Shown: positions 7,933 to 16,060 of the stretch, piece by piece | Layout of the letters: every line of letters starts with the position of its first letter | Position numbering within the stretch: the first letter of the stretch is position 1 | Source of the DNA: Betaproteobacteria bacterium | GTDB taxonomy: Bacteria > Pseudomonadota > Gammaproteobacteria > Burkholderiales > Burkholderiaceae_C | Assembly: GCA_013289985.1 (NCBI GenBank) | Contig: JABCYW010000041.1 | Coordinates: forward strand, 1-43,086 | Length of the DNA stretch: 43,086 bases | Reading direction: 5' to 3' | Notes under the pieces: model-generated | Database searches by the model: none | What the model was told of the DNA's origin: nothing | The model's input: the letters and a program-made list of their open reading frames with translations, nothing else | Made by a program: the position numbers and the translations under genes

Positions 7933-9429
7933 ATGAGCACAGACGAGACGCCACGGCGAGCCGTGAGCGCGGCGCTGTACGACGAGATCAAGGCGCGCAT
8001 TGCCGACGGCACGTACGCTCCCGGAATGGCATTGCCTTCGACCCGCGCGCTTGCCGGCGAACGCGGCCTGTCCCGCACGACCGTGTCGCTGGTCTACGAA
8101 CAGCTGGCTGCCGACGGGTTCATCGAAACCCGGGCCGGCGCTGCAAGTCGGGTAGCCCCGGGCGCGGTGCCTGGAAACCGGACGTCGGCGCACGGCTCCG
8201 AGCACGACCGCGGCTCCAGGATCGTCCGGCATTCCGGTCGGCTGTCCACCATCGGTGCGCGAATGCCTTCCCTCGCCTACCCGGACGCACCGCTTCCCGC
8301 GAGCGGCGAAATCGACTTCATCTACGGCCCGTTGGCCGGGCGGGACTTCCCGACGCTGACCTGGCTCAAGGCGCTCCGCACGGCAGAGCGCCAGCGGCCT
8401 GCACGGCTCTCCTACGAGGATCCTCGAGGCAATCTCGACCTTCGCAAGGCTTTGCAAACCCATCTCAGCCACGCGCGCGGGCTGTCGTGTTCGGTCGAAC
8501 AGATCCTGATCGTGAACGGTTCCCAGCAAGGGCTCGACCTGTGCGCTCGATTGCTCGTCAGCCCCGGTGACACGGTCGCAGTCGAAAACCCCGGTTATCG
8601 GATGGCCCACAACGTTTTCGAGGCCTACGGTGCGAAGCTCGCCGGTGTTGACGTCGACGCGCTCGGCATGAGAACCGAGCTGCTTGCCGCGATCCCGCAA
8701 GCGCAGCTGGCGTACGTGACGCCGACGCACCAATTTCCACTCGGAGCCTTCTTGCCCATCGGCCGGCGGCATGCCCTGCTGGACTGGGCGGCTAAGCACG
8801 GCACATGGATCATCGAGGACGACTACGACAGCGAGTATCGCTACTCAGTTCGTCCTGAAGCGACGTTGCAGTCGCTCGATACCCGGGAATGTGTCATCCA
8901 CGTCGGGACATTTTCCAAGACGCTGTCGCCTCAGCTCCGGCTGGGCTACATGGTGCTGCCGCCGCGCCTGGTCGAAACGTTCTCCATCGCCAAACGCCTG
9001 ACGGACTGGCATGCGAACACGGGCATCCAGCGAGCGCTGGCCGCGCTCCTGGAAGACGGCAGCTACGACCGGCACGTTCGCCGCATCCGACGACTGCAGC
9101 ATGCACGCCAACATGCGCTCTTGGAAGCCCTTGCGACGCACCTTGGCAAGCGCGTCGAGGTTCAAGGGGCGGCTAGCGGATTGCACCTGGTGGTCTGGTT
9201 TTCAGGGCTTGAGAGACAGCGCGAGCAGATGCTCGTCGAAGCAGCACGTCGAGGTGGGGTGCTTGTCTACCCGATCAACATCTTCTTCCATCCGGCTGTC
9301 GAGCCCGAAGCTTCGGACAGGCCCGCCGGCTTGGTGATGGGATACGCGCTCTTGGAAAAACCGCAGATCGACGAGGGTGTCAGGAGACTAGCGGCTGCAT
9401 TGAGGCGCATCGACAGCGGGTCGCCTTAG
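7933..9429 (+). CDS. MocR-type regulator (GntR HTH fused to aminotransferase fold)
   Basis: The 498-residue protein has an N-terminal GntR winged helix (ALYDEIKARIADGTYAPG...LPSTRALAGERGLSRTTVS, about 12-75) joined by a linker to a fold-type-I aminotransferase domain. PLP-site features include EDDYDSEYRY and the Schiff-base lysine in GTFSKTLSPQLRLGY. MocR proteins bind PLP or an amino-acid aldimine and act as activators or repressors, often of the divergent gene. ATG 7933 is preferred; an in-frame TTG at 7924 overlaps the operator palindrome. The likely target is the divergent paiB-like/ABM/lysE unit (inference). The ligand is unknown. Confidence 0.9.
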   Translation: MSTDETPRRAVSAALYDEIKARIADGTYAPGMALPSTRALAGERGLSRTTVSLVYEQLAADGFIETRAGAASRVAPGAVPGNRTSAHGSEHDRGSRIVRHSGRLSTIGARMPSLAYPDAPLPASGEIDFIYGPLAGRDFPTLTWLKALRTAERQRPARLSYEDPRGNLDLRKALQTHLSHARGLSCSVEQILIVNGSQQGLDLCARLLVSPGDTVAVENPGYRMAHNVFEAYGAKLAGVDVDALGMRTELLAAIPQAQLAYVTPTHQFPLGAFLPIGRRHALLDWAAKHGTWIIEDDYDSEYRYSVRPEATLQSLDTRECVIHVGTFSKTLSPQLRLGYMVLPPRLVETFSIAKRLTDWHANTGIQRALAALLEDGSYDRHVRRIRRLQHARQHALLEALATHLGKRVEVQGAASGLHLVVWFSGLERQREQMLVEAARRGGVLVYPINIFFHPAVEPEASDRPAGLVMGYALLEKPQIDEGVRRLAAALRRIDSGSP

Positions 9430-9767
9430 AGATCGTGTAAGCAGTCGGTCGTGACTGACCGGTCATGGCCGCGCGCCGACTGGGAGCGGTTAATGCAATC
9501 GTAACTCTGGCGCCAAAACGAGAACTGGTGCCGATTCCCGACACGCCTGTCTAGGGATGGCGCGAACTCGACAGTGTCTTAATCTGAATGGCTGGTATCG
9601 AGGCACGAGCTCCGATCGTCGAACCGGCATAGGTCATCGGATGGAGTCATGCTCCTTTTGTATGACGTGCGTCATCCGCCGCCTTCGACCCATGTACACA
9701 TCGATGGCACCGTACTACCGGATTCGAGTGGCCTACGATCTCGCGCAACAAATTCAAGGAGCTTGAG
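9430..9767. other. 338-nt intergenic region upstream of lipase gene
   Basis: No coding sequence is convincing here. It holds a 14-nt palindrome, ATGACGTGCGTCAT, at 9662-9675, about 95 nt before the lipase ATG, which could be a regulator site. A good ribosome-binding site (AAGGAGC) lies just before 9768. Near 9455 is a short GACTGACCGGTCA inverted pattern that could be part of the MocR gene terminator. No clear -35/-10 pair was identified. Confidence 0.4.
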
Positions 9768-10613
9768 ATGTCGACGATTTCGTACCATTCAGATCGGGTC
9801 TCTCTGCTTCAACCCGGTCTGCGACCAACGCTGTTCGGTGACGCTCAGAGCCAAAACGACATTCAACTCGGAATCGAGTGCGCACGCCTGGCCTACGTTA
9901 GGACCGAGGACGGCGCCGCGGAGCAGGCCCAGTTGAAGGAGGCGCTCGCGGCAGCGAAGTTCGGCAGTCCGACGATATTTTCCGATTCGACGACAGGCGC
10001 GTACGGATACGGCGCGGTTCGCGCGGACGGCAAGGCGTTGCTCGCATTCCGGGGAACCCAAGCCAAGGAGATCAAGGATCTGCTGACGGATATCGCCGCC
10101 ATTCCGGTGCCCTGGCCCGAGACCGGCGGCAACGTGCACTTCGGATTCGCGGGCAGCATGCGTTCGCTGATCGGGCCGGTGCAGGCCTGGATCAAGTCCG
10201 CCTCCATCCCACCCGCTCGACTTCTCGTCTGCGGCCACAGCCTCGGCGCGGCGCTCGCGACGCTGGCGTCGTCCATCCTGCAGCCCGCCACGCTGGTCAC
10301 CATCGGATCGCCTCGGGTCGGCGATGCCGCGTTCGCGCAATCTGTCCGCTCGGCGCTGACGCTGCGGATCGTCGACTGCTGCGACATCGTGACGCACGTT
10401 CCCCCGGAAGGGCCGCACTACACGCACGTCGGCGATGTCTGGTACATCGATCGCAACGGCATGGTCACGCACGCACCGGATGACGCCGTGGTGATCGCGG
10501 ATCAGGTTCGCGCGCGCCTCGACTATGGGTTGAGCGGACTGGATCCCGACACGGTGCCAACGCGCGACTTCGCCGATCATGCACCGATCAACTACGGCCG
10601 TGCATTCTTCTAG
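9768..10613 (+). CDS. Class 3 lipase-family alpha/beta hydrolase
   Basis: The 281-residue protein has the class 3 lipase order: LLAFRGTQAKEIKDLLTDI (oxyanion region), nucleophile elbow CGHSLGAALATL with Ser at about residue 159, IGSPRVGDAAFA, then DIVTHVPP with the probable catalytic Asp, and a C-terminal DHAPINY with the probable His. The triad therefore looks complete. No signal peptide is visible, so export, if any, would be non-Sec or the enzyme is cytoplasmic. It is followed 114 nt later by a phosphoesterase gene on the same strand that also lacks a signal; together they could act on phospholipids or other esters (inference). Confidence 0.88.
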   Translation: MSTISYHSDRVSLLQPGLRPTLFGDAQSQNDIQLGIECARLAYVRTEDGAAEQAQLKEALAAAKFGSPTIFSDSTTGAYGYGAVRADGKALLAFRGTQAKEIKDLLTDIAAIPVPWPETGGNVHFGFAGSMRSLIGPVQAWIKSASIPPARLLVCGHSLGAALATLASSILQPATLVTIGSPRVGDAAFAQSVRSALTLRIVDCCDIVTHVPPEGPHYTHVGDVWYIDRNGMVTHAPDDAVVIADQVRARLDYGLSGLDPDTVPTRDFADHAPINYGRAFF

Positions 10614-10727
10614 GCGCGTAGAACGGTCGACCCACTAGCTGCTCGCGAGCGGCCGTCACGGGCCCACTGCCGGAAGGCGGGGGCGAGATGCCAAAGCAAC
10701 CACCCATGCCCACTAGGAGGGCCACCC

Positions 10728-12134
10728 ATGCCGATGAACCAGATTGAGCACCTTGTCGTCGTCATGCTCGAGAACCGGTCGTTGGACAACATGCTCGGCT
10801 GGCTCTACGACACCGAGCTGGGACAATACCCTGCCAATGTGCTGCCGCCCGGCTCCGCGCCGGCGTTCGACGGCCTGCTGCGCGGGATGTCGATTCCGGC
10901 CAGGGTCGACGACCCGACCTCGAAGCCGGTGCTTGTCGGATATGGCGCTGCCAACACCATCACGCCGACCACCGATCCCCAGGAGCATTACGATCACATG
11001 ACGGCCCAGATCTTCGGGCCGGAAGCACCCTCATGGAACCCGACATGGCCGATGAAGGGGTTTGTCCAGGACTACGCAACGACGAGCACGGACGATGCTA
11101 CGCAAATCATGGCGTGCTACACGCCCGAGCAACTGCCGATCCTGAGCGCGCTCGCCCGCAACTACGCGGTCTCGGACGCGTGGTTCGCCTCGGCGCCTTG
11201 CCAGACCTGGCCGAACCGGTCGTTCGTGCACGCGGGCACCTCGAACGGACACGTGAACAACGGGCTGATCCCGGATCCTCTCGTCTGGAACGTGCCCACG
11301 ATATTCGGCGCCCTGGACCAGGGCGACTGGTGCGTCTACAGCGACGCCCTCGTCGCGCCTTCGCTCACACGCACGATGATCCCGTCCCTCTGGGCGGAGG
11401 CCTATCACGCTAACTTCAGCCGATTCTCAGACTTCGAGGCCGCGTGCGCGAACGGGACGCTGCCCAAGTACAGCTTCCTCGAGCCAAGCTTTCTCGTAGA
11501 CCCGAACGACCAGCATCCTCCGCACGACGTCGATGCGGGCGAGGCCTTCCTGTACCGCATCTGGCAGGCGGTCACGAATCCGGCGGTCTGGAGCAAGACC
11601 ATGCTCGTGATCACCTACGACGAGCACGGCGGCACGTTCGACCATGTGTTTCCCGCGATCCCGGCTACCTCTCCGGACTCCGTCAGCACCAAGGCGCCCG
11701 AGGGGTTCGCATTCGACAGGTTCGGGGTGCGCGTTCCATGCGTCGTCGTGTCGCCCTGGATCGAAGCGGGCACGGTCTTCCGTTCACCGACCGGCACGCC
11801 ATACGACCACACATCCATCCTGGCCACGCTGAGGGATTGGTTGAGCATCCCCGATGCAAAGATGATCTCGAGCGCCCGTATCGTCAAAGCCCCCACCCTG
11901 GCTCAGCTGGTCACGCGCGCCGCAGCAAGAACCGACCTGCCGGACATCCCCGCTCCCGCAGACAGCCATCTCCAGCCGTCGCTCAGCGAGCCACTCAACG
12001 ACCTGCAGATGAGCCTAGTCTCGGGCGCGGCGCGACGCTTCCAGGGCGACCCGGCACAGACGCTTGCCGCGACGCCGACGCGACGCCATGCCGCGGAGTA
12101 CTTTGCACAAAAGCTGCCGCGCCTCGGCGGTTGA
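10728..12134 (+). CDS. Phosphoesterase family protein (phospholipase C / acid phosphatase type)
   Basis: The 468-residue product starts at ATG 10728 with AGGAGG at 10715-10720. PF04185-type motifs are present: HLVVVMLENRSLDNMLG (metal-site Glu-Asn and nucleophile region), PNRSFVHAGTSNGH, ITYDEHGGTFDHV with metal-binding Asp/His, and GVRVPCVVVSPW...YDHTSIL. Family members are phospholipases C and acid phosphatases. They usually carry a Tat or Sec signal; here the mature-like domain begins at residue 5, so no signal exists unless the start is misplaced, and the upstream sequence gives none. It shares orientation with the lipase gene. Substrate is unknown. Confidence 0.88.
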   Translation: MPMNQIEHLVVVMLENRSLDNMLGWLYDTELGQYPANVLPPGSAPAFDGLLRGMSIPARVDDPTSKPVLVGYGAANTITPTTDPQEHYDHMTAQIFGPEAPSWNPTWPMKGFVQDYATTSTDDATQIMACYTPEQLPILSALARNYAVSDAWFASAPCQTWPNRSFVHAGTSNGHVNNGLIPDPLVWNVPTIFGALDQGDWCVYSDALVAPSLTRTMIPSLWAEAYHANFSRFSDFEAACANGTLPKYSFLEPSFLVDPNDQHPPHDVDAGEAFLYRIWQAVTNPAVWSKTMLVITYDEHGGTFDHVFPAIPATSPDSVSTKAPEGFAFDRFGVRVPCVVVSPWIEAGTVFRSPTGTPYDHTSILATLRDWLSIPDAKMISSARIVKAPTLAQLVTRAAARTDLPDIPAPADSHLQPSLSEPLNDLQMSLVSGAARRFQGDPAQTLAATPTRRHAAEYFAQKLPRLGG

Positions 12135-12153
12135 TCTTGATCGCCAGTCGCGG

Positions 12154-12197
12154 TGTTTAGCGTCAGTGAACCCGCCATTCACCGACGCCGCAACACG
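12154..12197. terminator. Stem-loop between convergent genes
   Basis: A long imperfect hairpin (arms about 12154-12171 and 12180-12197, with GTGTTTAGCGTCAGTGAA facing TTCACCGACGCCGCAACAC) sits between the phosphoesterase gene (+) and the acetyltransferase gene (-), 20 to 25 nt from each stop. It lacks a strong T-run. Position and shape suggest a bidirectional transcription terminator. Confidence 0.5.
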
Positions 12198-12221
12198 CAA
12201 CAGTGCCTCAAATCTGCTGTC

Positions 12222-12725
12222 TTACAGCTCGGCACCCATGGATCGTGCAGGTAGCCAGCAGGCCATCCGCGTCGCCCGCCACCCGCATCGTGAATACTCG
12301 CGGGAAATCGGTACGAAGCCAACGGAGCGATAGAACGGCACAGCATAGGGACTGGCGTTCAGCTCGACGGTTTGCACCTGCGGGGTCGCTGCTTCAACTT
12401 GCCTCCGCGTAGCTTCCCAAAGGCTGCGCCCAATCCCTGTGCGAACGAATTTGGGATGTATGAAGAACACCTTGAGCAACGAGGGCCGGGGCATTAGCGA
12501 AACGCCGGCCATATCCGGACCGACGAAAGCACCCATCGCATACGTGGCGTTTTCGATCAGCTCCCGGAGGTGCTCGGGACTACACTCCGCAGCGAATGTT
12601 GAGCGCGCTTCTGGCTCCCAGTCGGCGGCAACGTGCTGCTCAAAGCTGGCAAGCACGAGGCCGGACGCATCGAACGCATCTTGAAGGGATAAAAGCCGGA
12701 TCTCGTGAAGGTCGTTGATTTGCAC
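12222..12725 (-). CDS. GNAT-family N-acetyltransferase
   Basis: The 167-residue protein from GTG 12725 has the GNAT acetyl-CoA loop in the form RTGIGRSLW (about 112-120), then TVELNASPYAVPFYRSVGFVPI, the usual beta5-alpha4 end where the aromatic pair precedes the conserved Gly-Phe. GNAT enzymes transfer acetyl groups to amines on small molecules or proteins; the acceptor is unknown. It is the most distal of six small minus-strand genes of mixed function. No antibiotic-modification subgroup is recognised. Confidence 0.85.
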   Translation of the reverse strand: MQINDLHEIRLLSLQDAFDASGLVLASFEQHVAADWEPEARSTFAAECSPEHLRELIENATYAMGAFVGPDMAGVSLMPRPSLLKVFFIHPKFVRTGIGRSLWEATRRQVEAATPQVQTVELNASPYAVPFYRSVGFVPISREYSRCGWRATRMACWLPARSMGAEL

Positions 12726-12737
12726 GGGACTCTACAG

Positions 12738-12875
12738 CTAAGGGCTACGCTGCGGCCATCTTACAAGGCGCGCCGCGGCTTTCTATCCGTCGAATTCTTC
12801 GACTGCTGGCTCGCAGACATCCTCGGAAGCCGACCTTCGCGAGCGTCAGCTCCTGGCCGTTCTGCGACGTTAGGC
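12738..12875 (-). repeat. Possible attC-like integron recombination site
   Basis: Read on the minus strand, the DUF2199 gene ends inside GCCTAAC (12875-12869), a perfect match to the integron core R'' (RYYYAAC) with the stop codon TAA in the core, as in many cassettes. About 110 nt further, GGCCGCAGCGTAGCCCTTAGC partly mirrors the first arm (GGCCGTTCTGCGACGTTAGGC), but the partner core GTTRRRY is not intact. It may be a decayed attC site or chance. No integrase is in the window. Confidence 0.3.
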
Positions 12876-13355
12876 GATCAGGGCGCTGTATTCGTGAGCC
12901 ACGTGTTGATTGATGCCTTCTCGCTGCTGCTGCCCAAGGGGGTGGCTGATGTCATCAATGATGATCTGCGGCCTCGTAGTGGGCCCAGTCAGCAACAAGC
13001 TCGCGCCTATCCCTAGTGTCTCTGGCAGCGTCGGGATCGAGTTGGCGAGACGCGCTGGGAACGCTGGCTCCGTCTCCTGATCTGGTTCCGACCACAGTTC
13101 ATAGACCCGCTCGAAGGACGTTTGCTCGACCTCCACCCACGCGCCAATGCTGTAAGGCGGCTCTCGTGAGATCACCGGCAGGGAGATCAGACCTCTGATG
13201 AAAAATCTCTTGCCATCAATGATGCTGAGATCCTTGTTCTCCTGGACACGCGAAGCTATTTCCTCGGGCGACAGCGCAGCGACATCGTCTGGCCGCACGA
13301 AGGCGAGCTCTAACTCATCCACAGCATGCTCGTTGCCGCATTCATGGCAGATCAT
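12870..13355 (-). CDS. DUF2199 domain-containing protein
   Basis: From ATG 13355 the product is 161 residues and begins MICHECGNEH, a CxxC near the N-terminus as in DUF2199. The body includes RFFIRGLISLPV, the conserved FGWGVWVEV-like segment as YSIGAWVEVEQTSFERVYELW, and the late block TLPETLGIGASLLLTGPTTRPQIIID. Function of the family is unknown; the cysteine pair may bind zinc. The open frame continues upstream of 13355 but that part has no family similarity. It lies 52 nt from the next gene and ends in the attC-like core described above. Confidence 0.8.
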   Translation of the reverse strand: MICHECGNEHAVDELELAFVRPDDVAALSPEEIASRVQENKDLSIIDGKRFFIRGLISLPVISREPPYSIGAWVEVEQTSFERVYELWSEPDQETEPAFPARLANSIPTLPETLGIGASLLLTGPTTRPQIIIDDISHPLGQQQREGINQHVAHEYSALIA

Positions 13356-13407
13356 TGGCACCTCTCTTTTGGGCGTTTGGTCTGTCACGAACGGCCGGTT
13401 CTGGCCA

Positions 13408-13740
13408 TCAAGAGCGTGTCGCGGCGCGATCTGCCGGCTGAGCAGCTTCGATCCAGCGCACCGTGTTTCCGAAACCAGGCATCGCCTCCACGTGGGCGAT
13501 CGCGGCGGGCAAGGTCGGAAAGCCGCCGCCACCGGTGGAGAAGACGCCTCGTGAGGTCGTCGAACCGTATTCAATGTAGAACGTGTTCTCATCAGCGTCG
13601 TCAGACACCTCGGGCTGATCTTCGTAGTCGCCCGTGCCGCCTCGCTCGGGGCTGAGGACGATGCGGAGATCGCACACGACCTGGCCGTCGTAGAGAAAAG
13701 TGCCAACTTGCACCACGCATTCAGCTGCGGAGAGTTTCAT
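13408..13740 (-). CDS. Hypothetical protein, 110 residues
   Basis: ATG 13740 gives MKLSAAECVVQVGTFLYDG, followed by a strand-rich region with DLRIVLSPERGGTGDYED, an acidic patch (DDADENTFYIEYG) and a C-terminal helix with the phrase LPAAIAHVEAMPGF. It is soluble, with no signal peptide. I do not recognise the family. It is one of a run of small minus-strand genes and probably shares a transcript with the DUF2199 gene 52 nt downstream. The longer upstream extension of the frame is low-complexity Arg/Ser and unlikely to be translated. Confidence 0.6.
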   Translation of the reverse strand: MKLSAAECVVQVGTFLYDGQVVCDLRIVLSPERGGTGDYEDQPEVSDDADENTFYIEYGSTTSRGVFSTGGGGFPTLPAAIAHVEAMPGFGNTVRWIEAAQPADRAATRS

Positions 13741-13822
13741 GCGCAGTGTTATAGCCGATTTTGGCAGCCGCAAAGCTGTCGGTCCCGACGGGCTGCTCCT
13801 GGCCGCCTGCCGACGAAGGGTG

Positions 13823-14185
13823 CTAGGACACACCCATGCCATTTGGGATGATCGTAAACGTCGCAGACGGTCCGTGACCATCGCGAAGCACCCGATACCG
13901 TATCAAGTCGATGCGACCTGCGAGCAAGGGCGGGAGTTGAGACACTTGTTCACCAGTCTGAGTGATCGGAAACGGAGTGCCATTGGGGTTCGGCGTATGA
14001 ACATATACGGCATCTCCACCGCTGTCGCCCGGCGTGATGGATGCAAACAGCTGGTACTCGCCCCGGTAGTCGGCGAGCTCGACCTGGGCGCGTCGGAACG
14101 CCTTCAACAGCACCGCCAGGTGGCGTCGTCGATCGCGCCAACTCAGGTCCCCGAAACCTTCCCAGTCAAAATGCTCGTGCGACAA
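13823..14185 (-). CDS. Hypothetical protein, 120 residues
   Basis: The product starts MSHEHFDWEGFGDLSWRDRR, with an amphipathic helix (RRHLAVLLKAFRRAQVELADY) then beta-rich sequence containing TPNPNGTPFP and a C-terminal FTIIPNGMGVS. It is soluble, with no signal peptide or known motif. Size, strand and neighbours suggest an accessory gene of the same kind as those beside it, possibly an immunity-type protein, but nothing in the sequence proves this. Confidence 0.6.
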   Translation of the reverse strand: MSHEHFDWEGFGDLSWRDRRRHLAVLLKAFRRAQVELADYRGEYQLFASITPGDSGGDAVYVHTPNPNGTPFPITQTGEQVSQLPPLLAGRIDLIRYRVLRDGHGPSATFTIIPNGMGVS

Positions 14186-14533
14186 ATCGCACCATCGCTT
14201 ACGTGCCCTGTTGACCCTGTAGGCCCCGCTTCGCGCCAGAGGCGCGAATAGTAGCCGGCGTCAGGTCGTGTCGGTCGCGGCCGAATGACAGGTAACTTTC
14301 TCATCCGGTTACTCTACCGCTTGGCGATCGGGCGCCTCAAAGCCGCCGCTGGCGACCGACCGCTTGTGGCTGAAGCTGTGTGAAAACTCCGAGCGCGCGC
14401 ATTTTTGGGGGTCGCTTCACCCTTGCCGAGGCCGCGATCGTTCAACTATGCGCGTTTTGACGCGTCGACTTTTCGAGTTCGCCATTCGGCGGCGAGTTTT
14501 CACACAGCCTCGGCCGCAGGCCGACGATCGCCA
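14186..14533. other. Intergenic region carrying the MITE-like element
   Basis: This 348-nt gap holds no convincing gene. Its main content is the 134-nt inverted-repeat element at 14375-14508. At about 14345-14375 there is GCTGGCGACCGACCGCTTG, which partly resembles intergenic sequence near 15090 (CCGCTCGCGACCGGC), so the island shares short dispersed intergenic sequences. Confidence 0.4.
14375..14508. mobile_element. MITE-like element with 15-nt perfect terminal inverted repeats
   Basis: GCTGTGTGAAAACTC (14375-14389) is the exact reverse complement of GAGTTTTCACACAGC (14494-14508). The 104 nt between them has no coding capacity. Ends of this GCTGTGTGAAAAC type resemble insertion-sequence termini, so the element is probably a non-autonomous derivative or solo remnant. 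No clear target-site duplication is visible next to the ends. Confidence 0.55.
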
Positions 14534-15067
14534 TCATTGATTTGACCCCGAACCGATGCGTCGACGCCAATCGTAGGCGCCAGGATGTTCGTCGGTGATC
14601 TGCTCTCCGTACAGCGAGACCGAAGATTGATCTGGGCGCAGCATCGCCTTGCTCTTTCGGCCGAGGAGAACGCGCTCCGCAGCCTCGCCGAATGATGATC
14701 CCTCGAACCAAAACGCGTCGTGTATGAAGCTCATTCCGTAGCAGGCACCCGATTCGTCGATAAAGAGTGCTCCGTGCGAATGATGTACTTCTCCGATGTT
14801 CACGAGCGTCCTGGACAAGAGCCGTTGCCATTCAAGAACGACGGCGTCGCGTTGATAGTCGTCGGTATACCCGAATACGATGTCACTGCTTGCACATTCC
14901 TCCCCGCCGTCGCAGCTTCCAACGCGCAGTCCTCCGAAGTGCTCGAGCACCGCCGCGGCGGGATGTCCGGCCGGAACGGACTGATCGACCGAGGCTTTGG
15001 CAGCAGGCCAACCTGCTTCGAGGAACAGTTCGCGGACCGAATCGGGTAGTTCGAGTATCGGTTGCAT
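14534..15067 (-). CDS. SUKH-3 family immunity-like protein
   Basis: The 177-residue product starts at ATG 15067 and matches SUKH-3 features: FLEAGWPAAKAS near residue 15, then HPAAAVLEHFGGLRV (about 35-49), then the segment with IGEVHHSHGALFIDESGACYG, then FGEAAERVLLG. The SUKH superfamily comprises immunity proteins for polymorphic toxins and related contact-dependent systems, so this may neutralise a toxin. No toxin gene is adjacent, which fits an orphan immunity gene. Ribosome binding is not striking. The family call is from motif order, not a search. Confidence 0.75.
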   Translation of the reverse strand: MQPILELPDSVRELFLEAGWPAAKASVDQSVPAGHPAAAVLEHFGGLRVGSCDGGEECASSDIVFGYTDDYQRDAVVLEWQRLLSRTLVNIGEVHHSHGALFIDESGACYGMSFIHDAFWFEGSSFGEAAERVLLGRKSKAMLRPDQSSVSLYGEQITDEHPGAYDWRRRIGSGSNQ

Positions 15068-15135
15068 GTCTTGTAGCCTACTCGAAACCAGCCGCTCGCG
15101 ACCGGCAGCAAATGGGCCGGAATCGGACAGAGAAT

Positions 15136-15780
15136 CTAGGCTTTCCGAGCGGCTGAAACGACCGAATCGATGTAGCGCATGACGTCCACCACGGGGCCCA
15201 GTTGTTGCTGCAAACGATCAGGTCTCTGCATCAGCGCATCTTGCAACGCCGCGTCAGCGACGCCAAGCCTCACGCCGAGGAAGCCCAGCTGCGCCACTTG
15301 CAGTAGGGGATGGGTGAACCGCCAATTTAGCGGCGTGTCCTGGCTGAGCGCGTCGTAGTAAGCACGTTCGCTGTCAACGGATGCGATGAAGGGCGCGACT
15401 GATTCCCGCAAGGAACTACAGATGAGCGAGGCAGTTTCCTCTGCAGAAGACTCTCGGTGCGACAGAGGAACCCGTGAGAGCCGATCGTCGAATTCCCGAA
15501 TCGGAGAAGCGACTCCGCGGAAGAGATCAGGAAAATTGCTGAGCGCGGCCGCCCATCGTTCGCCCGCGTATAGCGAGAGGCAAGTCCGAGCGAACGCCGA
15601 GGCCTCGGGGTGGTAAGCAGTGATTCCAAAATCGAATTCCTGGCGATCCGCTGATGACGTAACGACCCAAGCCTCCCAACTGACGCATTCGCACGCCGAC
15701 GGCATGGCGTATGCGAGCGGCGCGACTCTTCGGAAGCCCGCTGATGCAAGCGTCCGGTCCAGTATTCGTCGACTAAACAT
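15136..15780 (-). CDS. Hypothetical protein, 214 residues
   Basis: The product starts MFSRRILDRTLASAGFRR and appears soluble and mostly helical in its second half (ASLICSSLRESVAPFIASV; PDRLQQQLGPVVDVMRYID). The first half has strands around EAWVVTSSADRQEFDFGI. No family is recognised. The stop lies in GCCTAG, and about 60 nt on there is GAGTAGGCT, a mirrored arm that could be another degenerate attC-like pair. Next to a SUKH-3 gene it might also be an immunity-type protein, but that is only context. Confidence 0.6.
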   Translation of the reverse strand: MFSRRILDRTLASAGFRRVAPLAYAMPSACECVSWEAWVVTSSADRQEFDFGITAYHPEASAFARTCLSLYAGERWAAALSNFPDLFRGVASPIREFDDRLSRVPLSHRESSAEETASLICSSLRESVAPFIASVDSERAYYDALSQDTPLNWRFTHPLLQVAQLGFLGVRLGVADAALQDALMQRPDRLQQQLGPVVDVMRYIDSVVSAARKA

Positions 15781-16060
15781 TCAGCGGCGAGGGTCGAAAA
15801 GCGGTCTTCAATTGCGCCGACACGGCGAACGAAGCATTGTTCGCAAAAATCGCGAAGAACAACGCAACGGCGCATTGCACGAGTCTTCTCACCTTGGCTC
15901 TCCAATGGTCCTGCCAAATCAGCCTACTTCAAAGCGGTCGACCGCCAATGGCGGCTTGTGGCCGAGTTCTGCCACCGGACGCCAGCCCGCATCGGCCGCT
16001 GGCATCCATGACGTGCGGCGATACTGCCGGCACAAGACATTCCAGCTTCCCGCCCCCTTC

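Noticed and set aside
12154-12197. Considered as another attC site
   Set aside because: The arm ends are GTT...AAC, the reverse of the AAC...GTT order of attC cores. It fits a terminator between convergent genes better.
9768-15067. Type VI secretion effector and immunity island
   Set aside because: No VgrG, PAAR, Hcp or adaptor genes are present and the SUKH-3 gene is not adjacent to the lipases, so only the absence of signal peptides is reported.
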